From Lysinibacillus sp. 2017 (GTDB lineage Bacteria > Bacillota > Bacilli > Bacillales_A > Planococcaceae), in the NCBI RefSeq assembly GCF_003073375.1, contig NZ_CP029002.1:1908001-1972000 (forward strand): a DNA stretch of 64,000 nucleotides. The letters run 5' to 3'. Shown piece after piece: positions 26,285 through 35,942 of the stretch. Every line of letters starts with the position of its first letter. The first letter of the stretch is position 1. Both the position numbers and the translations under genes were made by a program. The notes under the pieces were generated by a model, which was given only the letters and a program-made list of their open reading frames with translations, had not been told where the DNA came from and ran no database searches.

Positions 26285-26610
26285 ACAACCCCCCCTTTGT
26301 AGTTACAAACTCCCTATACGAATGAATCGTTATTCAATTCGTATATAATTAAATATATTCTAAGTTTTTACATTTTTCTACTACAAAATGCAAATATTTT
26401 CTGTTTAGTACGTGAATTTAGTTCATAAAAATATACTTTGCATTATATAATATAATTGTTAAATAACAATTTTCTTACTATTACTTGATATATTTCTATT
26501 AGATTAGTATTTAGCAATAAAGCTAATCATATTTTACTAATAACAATTCCTAAAAAAAATTTTACAAAAAAATCATTGGATAGACTAACTCATCCAATGA
26601 TTTTTCTAAT
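26285..26610. other. AT-rich intergenic region upstream of the YhgE/Pip gene
   Basis: It contains an interrupted palindrome at 26316-26344 with arms ATACGAAT and ATTCGTAT plus inner GAAT/ATTC, of the kind bound by TetR-family repressors; it lies 32-60 bases before the ATG. The rest is AT-rich with no gene, ending in a terminator at 26567-26605. Confidence 0.5.
26567..26605 (-). terminator. Terminator of the SLH nucleotidase gene
   Basis: AAAAATCATTGGAT and ATCCAATGATTTTT arms lie just past the stop codon. Confidence 0.9.
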
Positions 26611-28791
26611 TTATTTTGTATTTACAATCGCTTTATCAATAATTCTTCCTTCAGGCTGGTAATTAATTTCTTTTAATGATAATAGTTGTTCTTTTAAGTT
26701 TTCCCAATCTGAAAGACCTAAATCTGTTACACGACCTTCTTCATACGCTTTTCCTAATGCACTAAAACCATCGCCACCTTTAGCTGTAAACGCATTAGTA
26801 GCAACTGTGTACTTTTCATCATCTTTTACATCTACATAAGCTTTTGTTGCTTCATCATAGTATTTTAATGATACGATACGTGAACCCGCTTCTTTCGATG
26901 AATCATACTCTACTTTAGCACCAGAAATGTGTAAGAACCCACCGTTTTCTTTTGGAGCATCCTTTACTGAGTGCTCAAACGTCGCTTTTAGTTCCGCACC
27001 CGTTACATCCATAATTGCTAATGTATTTCCGAATGGTAATACCGTAATAATTTGTCCAGTCGTTACATTCCCTGCTGGAATTTTCTCACGAATACCACCG
27101 CCGTTTTGGAAGGCCATTACCACTTTTTTCGCTGTAGATTTTTTAGCTTTAGCTAACATTCCATCTGTAATGATGTTACCTAAAGCTGTTTCGCTATTAC
27201 GGACACTTAGGCCACCATCTTGAGAACGTGGAGCTACTAAATCTTCTGTTAACGTAACGCCAATTTCAGCTGTAGAAATGGCAGCTACTTTTTCTTTAAA
27301 TGGCGCTAATAATTTTAAGCCTTCTGCATCGTCTGCAAAGTCAGCTACTTTTAGTAGTTTTCCGTCATGCTTCACTACAACACCTTGTTCATCAAACTCT
27401 ACATTTAGCGTACCTAAATAATCTGTATTTTGATAAGCTTGCACTATTAATGTTGCATCTTTCTTTTCGCCAACTGTGTTTGTATCGATAATAAATGGTT
27501 CATCTAATTGTGTATGTGAATGACTACCTACGATAATATCAATTCCAGCTACTGATTTTGCAAGAATCAAATCATTATCATATGCAGGATTGTCATCATA
27601 GCCGATATGTGTTAGCGCGATAACTTTGTTTACACCTTTATCTTCAAACGCTTTTACTGCTTTTTTCGCTTCGTCAATATAGTTTTCAAACGCTACACTG
27701 CCTGGAGATGCAATATCTTTCGTTTCAGCTGTTGTTAAACCAAAAATACCTACTTTTTCACCGTTGATTTCTTTGATCATTCCCGCATAAATTTTACCGT
27801 TTTCTGGCTCACTAGAAATTAAGTCTGTAAATAATCCTGTAAATAATGTGTCTTTAGAGAAATCTACGTTTGCTGTTAATACAGGGAATTGCGTAGCTTT
27901 AATGAAGTCTGCCAATGCTTTATGGCCTTCTGGTGAAGAACCTAAATCAAATTCATGATTTCCTAAAGTCATAGCATCAAATTTCATGGCATTTAAGAAT
28001 GGTAAATCTGCTTGTCCTTTAAATTCATTGGAATATAATGTTCCACTGAAGACGTCACCAGCATGTAATAATAATGATTCTGGTTTTTTTTCACGCTGTT
28101 CTTTCACAGCAGTCATTAATTTCGGGAACATTTCTACACGTCCATGTGTATCGTTTACATGCATAATTGATAATTTATAGTTATCATTTTCTGGTTCAGG
28201 TTCAGGTTCAGGTTGTGGTTCAGGTTGTGGTTCAGGTTGTGGTGTAGCATTTGTTAATAATGTTGCTAAAACACTTACTAACTCCCCACGAGTTACTTGT
28301 TTTTCTGGACTAAACGTTACATTCGCCGCAGTTAATACTGTTTCTGTATCGATTGGGTATACAGTTGAGACATTCGATAAAATTGTTGCTAATTGTTCAT
28401 GTGTAATTTGATTTTCACTACGGAATGTATGATCTTCATATCCTCGTATAAAATTAGTTGCCACTAATGCAGCAATATAACGATAATAATGATTCGATTC
28501 TTCTACATCTTTGAAATTTGGATTTTTTACATTGGCTGAATCAAGCTTTAACGTACCAGCAATCATTTTGGCTGCCTGTCCACGTGTTACGTTCGCATCT
28601 GGTCTGAATGTGCCATCATCGAAGCCGTGTACAATTCCAGCGGCACTCATTGCATTAATTGCAGTCGCATACTTGTGTGATTCACTTACATCGTTAAATA
28701 CGGTTTGTTCTGCAGCTACACCTGTAACCCCCACTAATACGGCTGTTACTGTTGATAGAGCTGCTGTAGAATACAATTTACGTTTTTTCAA
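26611..28791 (-). CDS. SLH-anchored 5'-nucleotidase/metallophosphoesterase
   Basis: The 726-residue surface enzyme hydrolyses nucleotides or related phosphoesters outside the cell. A signal peptide (1-27) is followed by two complete SLH domains (VFNDVSESHKYATAINAMS..., FKDVEESNHYYRYIAAL...) and a truncated third (SPEKQVTRGELVSVLATLL), a Pro-Glu-Gln hinge, the metallophosphoesterase core (MHVNDTHGR, HAGDVFSGT, LGNHEFD, THIGYDDN, GSHSH) and the C-terminal nucleotide-binding domain (FQNGGGIRE, LPFGNTLAIMDVTG). SLH domains tether proteins to secondary wall polymer. The start is TTG at 28791, placed correctly after GGAGG; the ATG fifteen bases earlier lies in that ribosome site. Confidence 0.92.
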   Translation of the reverse strand: MKKRKLYSTAALSTVTAVLVGVTGVAAEQTVFNDVSESHKYATAINAMSAAGIVHGFDDGTFRPDANVTRGQAAKMIAGTLKLDSANVKNPNFKDVEESNHYYRYIAALVATNFIRGYEDHTFRSENQITHEQLATILSNVSTVYPIDTETVLTAANVTFSPEKQVTRGELVSVLATLLTNATPQPEPQPEPQPEPEPEPENDNYKLSIMHVNDTHGRVEMFPKLMTAVKEQREKKPESLLLHAGDVFSGTLYSNEFKGQADLPFLNAMKFDAMTLGNHEFDLGSSPEGHKALADFIKATQFPVLTANVDFSKDTLFTGLFTDLISSEPENGKIYAGMIKEINGEKVGIFGLTTAETKDIASPGSVAFENYIDEAKKAVKAFEDKGVNKVIALTHIGYDDNPAYDNDLILAKSVAGIDIIVGSHSHTQLDEPFIIDTNTVGEKKDATLIVQAYQNTDYLGTLNVEFDEQGVVVKHDGKLLKVADFADDAEGLKLLAPFKEKVAAISTAEIGVTLTEDLVAPRSQDGGLSVRNSETALGNIITDGMLAKAKKSTAKKVVMAFQNGGGIREKIPAGNVTTGQIITVLPFGNTLAIMDVTGAELKATFEHSVKDAPKENGGFLHISGAKVEYDSSKEAGSRIVSLKYYDEATKAYVDVKDDEKYTVATNAFTAKGGDGFSALGKAYEEGRVTDLGLSDWENLKEQLLSLKEINYQPEGRIIDKAIVNTK
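28191..28243 (-). repeat. Hexamer repeat coding the Pro-Glu/Gln hinge
   Basis: Tandem GGTTCA and GGTTGT units encode alternating Pro-Glu and Pro-Gln between the SLH and enzyme domains. Such units can change copy number by slippage, altering hinge length in frame. Confidence 0.8.
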
Positions 28792-28902
28792 TCCATATAC
28801 CTCCAAATTTTTAATAGTATTTCAAATTAATAATACACAAGTTTATCAGAAAATTCCATAAAATTATTATAATAGAATATTTAAGAGTTTTATAAAAATT
28901 AA

Positions 28903-28949
28903 AAATAGACCCATTTGATTATAATCGCTCTAATCAAGTGGGTCTATTT
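28903..28949. terminator. Hairpin between aconitase and the SLH nucleotidase gene
   Basis: Long near-perfect arms AAATAGACCCA...TAATCA and complement. It stands 31 bases past the proper aconitase terminator and may back it up. Confidence 0.6.
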
Positions 28950-28979
28950 CGGTAAATAAATAGTTCAAAGAAAGAAAAA

Positions 28980-29004
28980 AGGTAAAGCCAAAATTGGCTT
29001 TACC
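28980..29004 (-). terminator. Terminator of acnA
   Basis: GGTAAAGCCAA and TTGGCTTTACC arms are followed by six T on the minus strand. Confidence 0.9.
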
Positions 29005-29026
29005 TTTCGTCTAATTTGCAAAGGGA

Positions 29027-31726
29027 TTATTGTGCAGCTTTAGCACGTAATACCATTTGTAAGATACCACCGTGACGGTAGTAATCTACTTCTACTTCAG
29101 AGTCGAAACGAGCTAACGCTTTGAACTCAGTTACTTTACCTTCTGGAGAAGTTGCAGTAACAGTTAGGATATCACGTGGTTTAACATTATCAGTTAAGTT
29201 AACGTCAATTGTTTCGTCACCTTTTAATCCTAAAGTTTCAGCTGAATCGCCAGCCATGAATTGTAATGGTAATACACCCATCATTACAAGGTTAGAACGG
29301 TGAATACGTTCATAGCTTTGTGCGATTACAGTTTTAACGCCTAGTAAGAATGTACCTTTAGCAGCCCAGTCACGAGATGAACCCATACCGTAGTCGTTAC
29401 CAGCTAATACTACTAAGCCAGTGCCTGCTTCTTGATATTTCATACATGCATCGTAAATGTACTCAACTTCGCCTGTTGGCCAGTAAGTAGTGAAACCACC
29501 TTCTGTACCTGGAGCGATTTGGTTACGGATACGGATGTTAGCGAATGTACCACGCATCATTACTTCGTGGTTACCACGACGAGAACCGTAAGAGTTGAAG
29601 TCACGGATAGCTACGCCGTTTTCGATTAAGTACTTACCAGCTGGTGTATCTTTACCGATTGCACCTGCAGGAGAGATGTGGTCAGTAGTGATAGAGTCAC
29701 CAAACTTAGCCATTACACGCATTCCAGCTAAAGTTTTGATAGCTTCTGGCTCTTTAGAAAGACCAGTGAAGAATGGTGGGTTTTGGATGTAAGTTGATTT
29801 GTCATCGAATGTGTAAAGAGATTCAGTTGAAGTCTCGATAGCATTCCATTTTTCGTTAGCAGTGAATACTGTTTTATATTCTTTTTGGAATAATTCACGA
29901 GTTACTACTTTGTTTAATACTGCGTTTACTTCTTCAGTTGTAGGCCAGATGTCAGCGAAGAATACATCGTTACCATCTTTGTCTACTGAAATTGCATCAT
30001 TTTGTAAGTCGATATCTACTGTACCAGCTAAAGCGTAAGCAACAACAAGTGGTGGTGATGCTAAGTAGTTAGCTTTAACTAATGGGCTAATACGACCTTC
30101 GAAGTTACGGTTACCAGAAAGTACAGACGTTACGAATAAGTCTTTTTCTTTGATTGCTTCTTCGATTTCAGGAAGTAATGGACCTGAGTTACCGATACAT
30201 GTTGTACAACCGTAACCAACAGTGTTGAATCCGATTGCATCGAAGTATTGTTGTAAATTAGCATCTTCTAAGTAACCAGTTACAACTTTTGAACCTGGTG
30301 CTAAAGAAGTTTTAACCCATTTCGGAGGTGTAATACCTTTTTCAACCGCTTTTTTCGCAACTAAACCAGCAGCGATTAAAACGTATGGGTTTGATGTATT
30401 TGTACAAGATGTAATTGCAGCGATTGCGATTGCACCTGTTGGGATTTCTAAATCACCTTCTGCAAATTTAGCAGTTGAAGTTTTAGCAAATTCTTCTTCA
30501 GTTAAACCGAAACCTTGTGTACCTTGAGGCGCAACTACAACTTCATGGAAACGAGTTTTCATGTTAGAAAGAGGAATTAAATCTTGTGGACGTTTAGGAC
30601 CAGAAAGGTTTGCTTCGATATCAGCAAGGTTGATTTCTAAAACGTCAGAGTATACAGGTTCTAATGAAGCATCAAAGAACATGTCATTAGCTTTTAAGTA
30701 GCTTTCTACAACAGCAATATGTTCTTCATCACGGCCTGTTAAGCGCATGTATTTAATTGATTCTTCGTCAACTGCGAAGAAACCACAAGTAGCACCGTAT
30801 TCTGGAGCCATGTTAGAGATTGTAGCACGGTCAGCAAGTGGTAAAGCTGGTACGCCTGGTCCGAAGAACTCAACGAATTTGTTTACTACACCACGAGCAC
30901 GTAATACTTGAGTAACTTTTAATGCTAAGTCAGTAGCTGTAGTACCGTTTGGTAATTCGCCTACTAATTTAACACCGATTACTTCAGGAATTGGGAAGTA
31001 AGAAGGTTGACCTAACATACCTGCTTCAGCTTCGATACCACCAACGCCCCAACCAAGAACGCCGATACCATTGATCATTGTTGTATGTGAGTCAGTACCT
31101 ACTACTGAGTCTGGGAATGTTTCGAATGTACCGTCAGCGTTTTCGTTAACGTGTACGATTGGTGCTAAATATTCTAAGTTAACTTGGTGTACGATACCAG
31201 TTGCTGGTGGTACAGCGCGGAAGTTATCATAAGAAGTTTGAGCCCATTTTAAGAAGTTATAACGCTCAGCGTTACGTTCAAATTCTAAGTCCATGTTTGC
31301 ATTTAATGCAGCAGCGTTACCGTATTTGTCAACTTGTACTGAGTGGTCAATAACAAGGTCAACTGGGATAGCTGGGTTGATTTTAGCTGGGTCTCCACCC
31401 ATTTCTTTCATTGCAGAACGTAATGAAGCTAAGTCAACTACTACTGGTACACCAGTGAAATCTTGTAATACTACGCGTGAAGGTTTGAATGGTACTTCCG
31501 CATCTTTGTTGTGAGAGCCGAATTTTGCTAATTCGTTTACGTGCTCTTCTTTAATTACATAGTTGTCATATTGACGTAATACTGATTCTAATAATACTTT
31601 AATTGAGTAAGGTAGGCGTGATACGTTCGCGATACCAGCTTCTTCAATTGCAGCTAAACGGAAGTAGTTATAAGTTTTACCGTTTACTTCAAATGAAGCG
31701 CGGCTGTTGTGTAAGTTTTGTGCCAT
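29027..31726 (-). CDS. acnA: Aconitate hydratase
   Basis: Aconitase interconverts citrate and isocitrate in the TCA cycle and, without its cluster, binds iron-responsive RNAs in Bacillus. The 899-residue protein fits the AcnA/CitB family. The three [4Fe-4S] cysteines are in [10 protein letters not shown] and [11 protein letters not shown], and the swivel domain carries [17 protein letters not shown] and [22 protein letters not shown] ribosome site precedes the ATG. It is monocistronic. A CcpC-type box overlaps its promoter. Confidence 0.97.
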   Translation of the reverse strand: MAQNLHNSRASFEVNGKTYNYFRLAAIEEAGIANVSRLPYSIKVLLESVLRQYDNYVIKEEHVNELAKFGSHNKDAEVPFKPSRVVLQDFTGVPVVVDLASLRSAMKEMGGDPAKINPAIPVDLVIDHSVQVDKYGNAAALNANMDLEFERNAERYNFLKWAQTSYDNFRAVPPATGIVHQVNLEYLAPIVHVNENADGTFETFPDSVVGTDSHTTMINGIGVLGWGVGGIEAEAGMLGQPSYFPIPEVIGVKLVGELPNGTTATDLALKVTQVLRARGVVNKFVEFFGPGVPALPLADRATISNMAPEYGATCGFFAVDEESIKYMRLTGRDEEHIAVVESYLKANDMFFDASLEPVYSDVLEINLADIEANLSGPKRPQDLIPLSNMKTRFHEVVVAPQGTQGFGLTEEEFAKTSTAKFAEGDLEIPTGAIAIAAITSCTNTSNPYVLIAAGLVAKKAVEKGITPPKWVKTSLAPGSKVVTGYLEDANLQQYFDAIGFNTVGYGCTTCIGNSGPLLPEIEEAIKEKDLFVTSVLSGNRNFEGRISPLVKANYLASPPLVVAYALAGTVDIDLQNDAISVDKDGNDVFFADIWPTTEEVNAVLNKVVTRELFQKEYKTVFTANEKWNAIETSTESLYTFDDKSTYIQNPPFFTGLSKEPEAIKTLAGMRVMAKFGDSITTDHISPAGAIGKDTPAGKYLIENGVAIRDFNSYGSRRGNHEVMMRGTFANIRIRNQIAPGTEGGFTTYWPTGEVEYIYDACMKYQEAGTGLVVLAGNDYGMGSSRDWAAKGTFLLGVKTVIAQSYERIHRSNLVMMGVLPLQFMAGDSAETLGLKGDETIDVNLTDNVKPRDILTVTATSPEGKVTEFKALARFDSEVEVDYYRHGGILQMVLRAKAAQ

Positions 31727-32054
31727 TTTATGTTCCCCCTAGTTTTTTCATAATTGAAAAGGTTTAAAGCTCTTTTCTCCAAATCTAATAATAGCTGATT
31801 ATTATACATAAGTAAATTGCATTATTATTATCTTTTACGATAAGTTTTATTTATGACCTATCGGAAATACAATTTTATTCTACAATAATATCTATAAATT
31901 AGACTTTACTGTGAAGTATTGCTCTTACTGCATTTTACAAATAAAAAAATATATTAATTTTCATTCAATCTTACTGTGATTTTGTTGCGAAATGGGCATT
32001 AAATTGTTGTACAATTCAAAAATCATTATTCTACGAAAACTTCTCACACGAATA
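31727..32054. other. Intergenic region upstream of acnA
   Basis: Apart from the CcpC-like box described separately, it has a perfect AATTGT-N3-ACAATT palindrome at 32002-32016, about 275 bases before the acnA start and 40 bases past the end of the DUF2785 gene. No gene or clear terminator for that upstream gene is seen. Confidence 0.45.
31788..31806 (-). promoter_or_regulatory. acnA -10 and CcpC-type box
   Basis: ATAA-N7-TTAT at 31788-31802 is the dyad bound by the citrate-responsive repressor CcpC at B. subtilis citB. It overlaps TATAAT on the minus strand (31806-31801), a likely -10. Repression in the absence of citrate is inferred from the family. Confidence 0.5.
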
Positions 32055-32891
32055 TTAATTCAATTTTAGCCATCTCTGAATAAAAATAGACATAATTCCA
32101 CGCAACTTATCATGACGGTTTGAAAACTTTAAAAAGAAGTATAATGTTTTGGATAAATTTAATAGGTTTGTTCTCGCCTTAAACCATAAAGCATCATACC
32201 CACGTTCATAAGCAACCATTTGTAATTGCTCGAATAGCTGTTCAAACCATTCAATTAGTAATTCTTCATCGATATCCTTATTTAAGATTGATTCAATGAT
32301 AGTACAAAATCGTTCCTCTTCATCATCCGTAAAAACATAGCCCTTCCAAAAGTTCGATCGAATGGCTTGTAAAATTTGAGCCGTTAATCGAACCGGATAC
32401 TTTGGATGTTGAATAATCGCTGTCAATAAATCGGCTGTATTGGCAATGCTATGAGCCCAACCAGCTGTTTCGCTTACAAAGCTACGTAAATCTTGCTCCT
32501 TTTTAAATAAAGAAATCGCCCTTTCGGCAATATGCTCGAGCTCTTGTTCCGTTAATACTTGTAATTGTCGATCTGCATTTACAATGGCTGCTAAAAACAA
32601 AGCTGAATACGAACGTTGGAAAACGGAAGCGCCTTCAGGTTGATCTATTTCATAAAGCAGCCCTTCATAGGATGCAAGTTGTTTTACATAGACATGCAGT
32701 ATATTTTCGGGAATCGCATTTTCTGACAACAATTGTATAAATAAGCGATAGTTTTGTTGGTCTCGTAAAACAGCTGATTCATTCCCTAAATGAGTAAGCA
32801 TCTCTTCAAAAATAACATTATTCATTTTGACAAATTCCGCGCGTTGTTCCTGTGTAGTGTTCAATAATTGAGTGTAATGTTGCTGTAACAA
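32055..32891 (-). CDS. DUF2785 protein
   Basis: The 278-residue helical, soluble protein matches DUF2785, recognisable by DLRSFVSETAGWAHSIANTADLL near its middle and FWKGYVFTDDEEER after it; the family has no known reaction. The start is a TTG at 32891, eight bases after AGGAGG; an upstream ATG at 32963 lacks a ribosome site. It follows the VWA gene by 94 bases on the same strand, so it may be the third gene of the ravA/viaA-like operon. Ending is not marked by an obvious terminator. Confidence 0.78.
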   Translation of the reverse strand: MLQQHYTQLLNTTQEQRAEFVKMNNVIFEEMLTHLGNESAVLRDQQNYRLFIQLLSENAIPENILHVYVKQLASYEGLLYEIDQPEGASVFQRSYSALFLAAIVNADRQLQVLTEQELEHIAERAISLFKKEQDLRSFVSETAGWAHSIANTADLLTAIIQHPKYPVRLTAQILQAIRSNFWKGYVFTDDEEERFCTIIESILNKDIDEELLIEWFEQLFEQLQMVAYERGYDALWFKARTNLLNLSKTLYFFLKFSNRHDKLRGIMSIFIQRWLKLN

Positions 32892-32985
32892 AAAAATTCC
32901 TCCTAAATACGTTCCATATTGACATTGTAAGAGACAATAGGCGTTTTGACTAGGAGGAACCATTTTGTTAAGAGTGAAACTTCAA

Positions 32986-34479
32986 TTAAATAATAAATGC
33001 CTCGTCTGCTTCAAAAAGTTCATTAACTTCTATTACTCGCTCCGAAAACTTATTCACCACATTCAAATCAACCGCATTGTATAGATTCGTTAATACAATC
33101 GCAGTACATTCAAATTGCTTTTTCTTTTTTGTCTCATTAAATTCATCTATAAATTTTGAAGGTAAAAAACTGGAGCCATCTGTTACAAATAACACATCCG
33201 CTTCATTAAATTCACTTTGTACTAAAATATTCAACGATTCACGTAGCGGATGTTCATAATTCGTACCACCTGATAAAAAACTATTACTAAATTGAATAAG
33301 CTCTTGTGTAGTCGCTTGTCCCTTGCGAAAAATCTGCAATTCTCCTACTTGAGACGCAAAAGGAATAATTGCAAAATCCCGTTTTTGCTTTTTTGCAATC
33401 ATTAACAGCGCAATACAAAATGCTTTGCTTTGTTCTTTCATCGATGTCATTGAACTACTTTCATCCATACAAATAATAATTGGACCCTTACCCTTTCTAT
33501 CTTTCCCTTTCGTATCAAAGATAAACGTCTGTTGTTCACTATATCTTCTTAAAAAGTCAAGCTTACTATGTGGTAAAATATAGCTCGCGAGCTCTGTTGG
33601 CAATAGTCGTGAAACTTCTTGCCCTATCGTAATATTTTTTCTTTCCATTGTTTGTTTGTGTTTCGTTTTTTGCTTTTTCATCGCAATTCGTTTAAAACGA
33701 CCGACCATATCTGCAATTTTTCTAAGTTCTTTATGTCCCCCTAGAATTTCGGCTAATTCAAATTGATCATTTAATGGTAAATTCTCAAACTTTTTGCCAT
33801 CCATTGTTCCAACTGTAATAACTGCTTTTTTTGTATTTCGTACTTTGTCTTTATTGTTTTCGATCATTGAACCAATCATTTTATTCGTTAATTGCTGAAT
33901 ATATTCCCGAGATTGTTGTTCATTTCCCTTTAGTTGTTGGATAGCACTTTTTTTTCTTTCTTCATAAATCTGCTGTTGTCTTTTTAATGAGTCTATCATT
34001 GTTTGACTTAGCGCAGGTTCTTTCTGTTTTTTTCTAATTTCCTCTAACTGCTTTTCGGCAAATGCTTTGGAACGATGTGCATTCTGGTCATCATTTAATA
34101 CACCTGATTTTTTCGCATCTTCTAAGGACTTTTTTAACTGATCTGCCATCCCTATTGCAGTTAATACACTTAATAATTCGTCCCCTTTTGTCAGCTGATG
34201 CCAACGACTATATTCCTCGTTATTAAGTAAGTTCGTTAAAAAATCAAATTGCATCCCATCCAGTTGCGTTGCTTCTTCCTTAAAACTTGGTTCGCGTGCA
34301 TAAAATGCATACCAACTATCTCCTATTAAATTCGTAAATCCAGGAAGAAGTAGTTCACCTTCGATACAACTGTCTTTTAAGATTTTGGCCATTCTTAGTA
34401 ACTCGTTAAATCGACTGTGGCTTGATGACTTAATTTGAAAAACGGATCGACTATAAAATACGGCAATATTATTTTCCAT
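32986..34479 (-). CDS. VWA-domain protein, ViaA-like
   Basis: The 497-residue protein has a basic, helical N-terminal half (coiled-coil-prone, about 130-300) and a C-terminal von Willebrand A domain with the metal-ion motif CMDESSSMTS near residue 335, then FLSGGTNYEHP and FVTDGSS. VWA proteins paired with MoxR-type AAA+ ATPases act as their adaptors; in E. coli RavA-ViaA the pair affects respiratory complexes and drug sensitivity. This gene follows the AAA+ gene by 54 bases. Function in this organism is unknown. Confidence 0.85.
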   Translation of the reverse strand: MENNIAVFYSRSVFQIKSSSHSRFNELLRMAKILKDSCIEGELLLPGFTNLIGDSWYAFYAREPSFKEEATQLDGMQFDFLTNLLNNEEYSRWHQLTKGDELLSVLTAIGMADQLKKSLEDAKKSGVLNDDQNAHRSKAFAEKQLEEIRKKQKEPALSQTMIDSLKRQQQIYEERKKSAIQQLKGNEQQSREYIQQLTNKMIGSMIENNKDKVRNTKKAVITVGTMDGKKFENLPLNDQFELAEILGGHKELRKIADMVGRFKRIAMKKQKTKHKQTMERKNITIGQEVSRLLPTELASYILPHSKLDFLRRYSEQQTFIFDTKGKDRKGKGPIIICMDESSSMTSMKEQSKAFCIALLMIAKKQKRDFAIIPFASQVGELQIFRKGQATTQELIQFSNSFLSGGTNYEHPLRESLNILVQSEFNEADVLFVTDGSSFLPSKFIDEFNETKKKKQFECTAIVLTNLYNAVDLNVVNKFSERVIEVNELFEADEAFII

Positions 34480-34503
34480 TGATGTCCCTCCTCACTTAAA
34501 AAA

Positions 34504-34528
34504 CGGGTACTCCTTTTGAGGAATCCCG
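34504..34528 (-). terminator. Weak hairpin between the AAA+ and VWA genes
   Basis: CGGG/CCCG outer and CTC/GAG inner pairs with six T on the minus strand. It may trim downstream expression rather than end the operon. Confidence 0.4.
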
Positions 34529-34533
34529 AATCT

Positions 34534-35652
34534 TTAAAATCCGATTACATCTGATGTCATTTGTAGCAAGCGTTTATGCATGTCTGTTTTTAAACTTTGT
34601 AATTCTGGACGATTAGGTACTTTGCGATTCATATTTTGTACTTCTAAAAATAATGTTTTCCCTTGCATCAGCAATTGACTAAGTTTTGTTCGAGTAAGTG
34701 GTGTTTTCGTTAACATCGTATTTTGTGCATTTAATAAAATCATTTCAAACTCCAATATAGTGCGATGGATAAATGCATCTACTGTGTCAAAGGCCGCTTC
34801 ATTAATAATTTCCTGCGTTGCATTTTTTTGATCAATTGTTTCCCATAAAATATTTGCGAGTATGTTCAAGTCCTCTCGAAGTACTTGCGTTCGTCCTGCT
34901 AAGTAAGCTCTAGCTTTTAAAATGGCAAGCGATTGTTTAAAGCGACGATCAGATGGTCGAATACCTGCATCATGTAAAGATTGTCGGATTTTAGCAATCG
35001 TTTTATAAATGGTGTCTGAAATCCTTACCTTTGCGACATTCTCTTGATATTCATACAATTGTTGCATCGTCATTTTGGGGATTTCAATGGGCGATTGATC
35101 TTTTAACATGGCAATAAAAGAATCTTCTTCTCGAATATAATTCACTTCATATCGCAATAAAAAACGATCAAACAATGCCTCTAAGCCTTCCCCTTCTTCA
35201 ATATATTCATTTGAAGAGCCAATGATTGTCATAAGGGGTGAAGGAATTGGAACGCCGTTATTATAGTAAACACGTTCATTGATTAAGGTTAATAAAGAAT
35301 TTAATATCGCGGAATTGGCTTTGAAAATTTCATCTATAAATGAAAAATGAGCTTCTGGCAACATATTCGTAACATTTCGTTTATATACCCCTTGTTCTAG
35401 ATCTTTCAGCGATAAAACCCCAAATAATTCCTCGGGTGTACTAAACGGCGTTAATAAATGTTGGAAATAATGGCTTCCCTCAACAATTTCACCTAGCATC
35501 GATGAAAGGACGCTTTTCCCTGTACCGGCTGGGCCAATAAACAATAAATGTTGCTTTGATAGAAGAGCAGTCAATAACGCTTCAATTTCTTCCTCTCGAT
35601 CAAAAAAACGTTCATTTAATTTTTGTTGGATGAGTTGTAATTGTTTTGTCAT
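34534..35652 (-). CDS. MoxR-family AAA+ ATPase, RavA-like
   Basis: The 372-residue ATPase has Walker A GPAGTGKS near residue 41, Walker B FSFIDEIFK near 102, NERVYYNNG, sensor-1 GSSNEY and an arginine finger in LFDRFLLRY, then a helical lid and a variable C-terminus. Its FSTPEELFGVLSL matches RavA's FSTPEEVFGPLSI closely. MoxR ATPases remodel partner proteins, often helping metal-cofactor insertion. It starts the operon with the VWA and DUF2785 genes and is divergent from the beta-helix gene. Confidence 0.88.
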   Translation of the reverse strand: MTKQLQLIQQKLNERFFDREEEIEALLTALLSKQHLLFIGPAGTGKSVLSSMLGEIVEGSHYFQHLLTPFSTPEELFGVLSLKDLEQGVYKRNVTNMLPEAHFSFIDEIFKANSAILNSLLTLINERVYYNNGVPIPSPLMTIIGSSNEYIEEGEGLEALFDRFLLRYEVNYIREEDSFIAMLKDQSPIEIPKMTMQQLYEYQENVAKVRISDTIYKTIAKIRQSLHDAGIRPSDRRFKQSLAILKARAYLAGRTQVLREDLNILANILWETIDQKNATQEIINEAAFDTVDAFIHRTILEFEMILLNAQNTMLTKTPLTRTKLSQLLMQGKTLFLEVQNMNRKVPNRPELQSLKTDMHKRLLQMTSDVIGF

Positions 35653-35942
35653 CGCTTTTACTCTCCTTTCAAATAATAATTAAAAAATCCATTAAAATTT
35701 TGATATATTCCAATACTTTAGGATTCACTTCCTCTTCCCTCTTTAAACCTACTCTTGGCAATCATTTTATTCTTTCTCCTGTATTTTCATACTTATTTTC
35801 TCCATTGCCCGTACATAATATTGATTAATGCGTAGTTTTGTACACGAAATCATTTTAGTTATAAAAATTTTGAATAAATATGATTAAGTTTAGTTAATTA
35901 CGTGCACATAGTAGGTAAAGCAAGTCAGCTAGGAGGAGTTTT

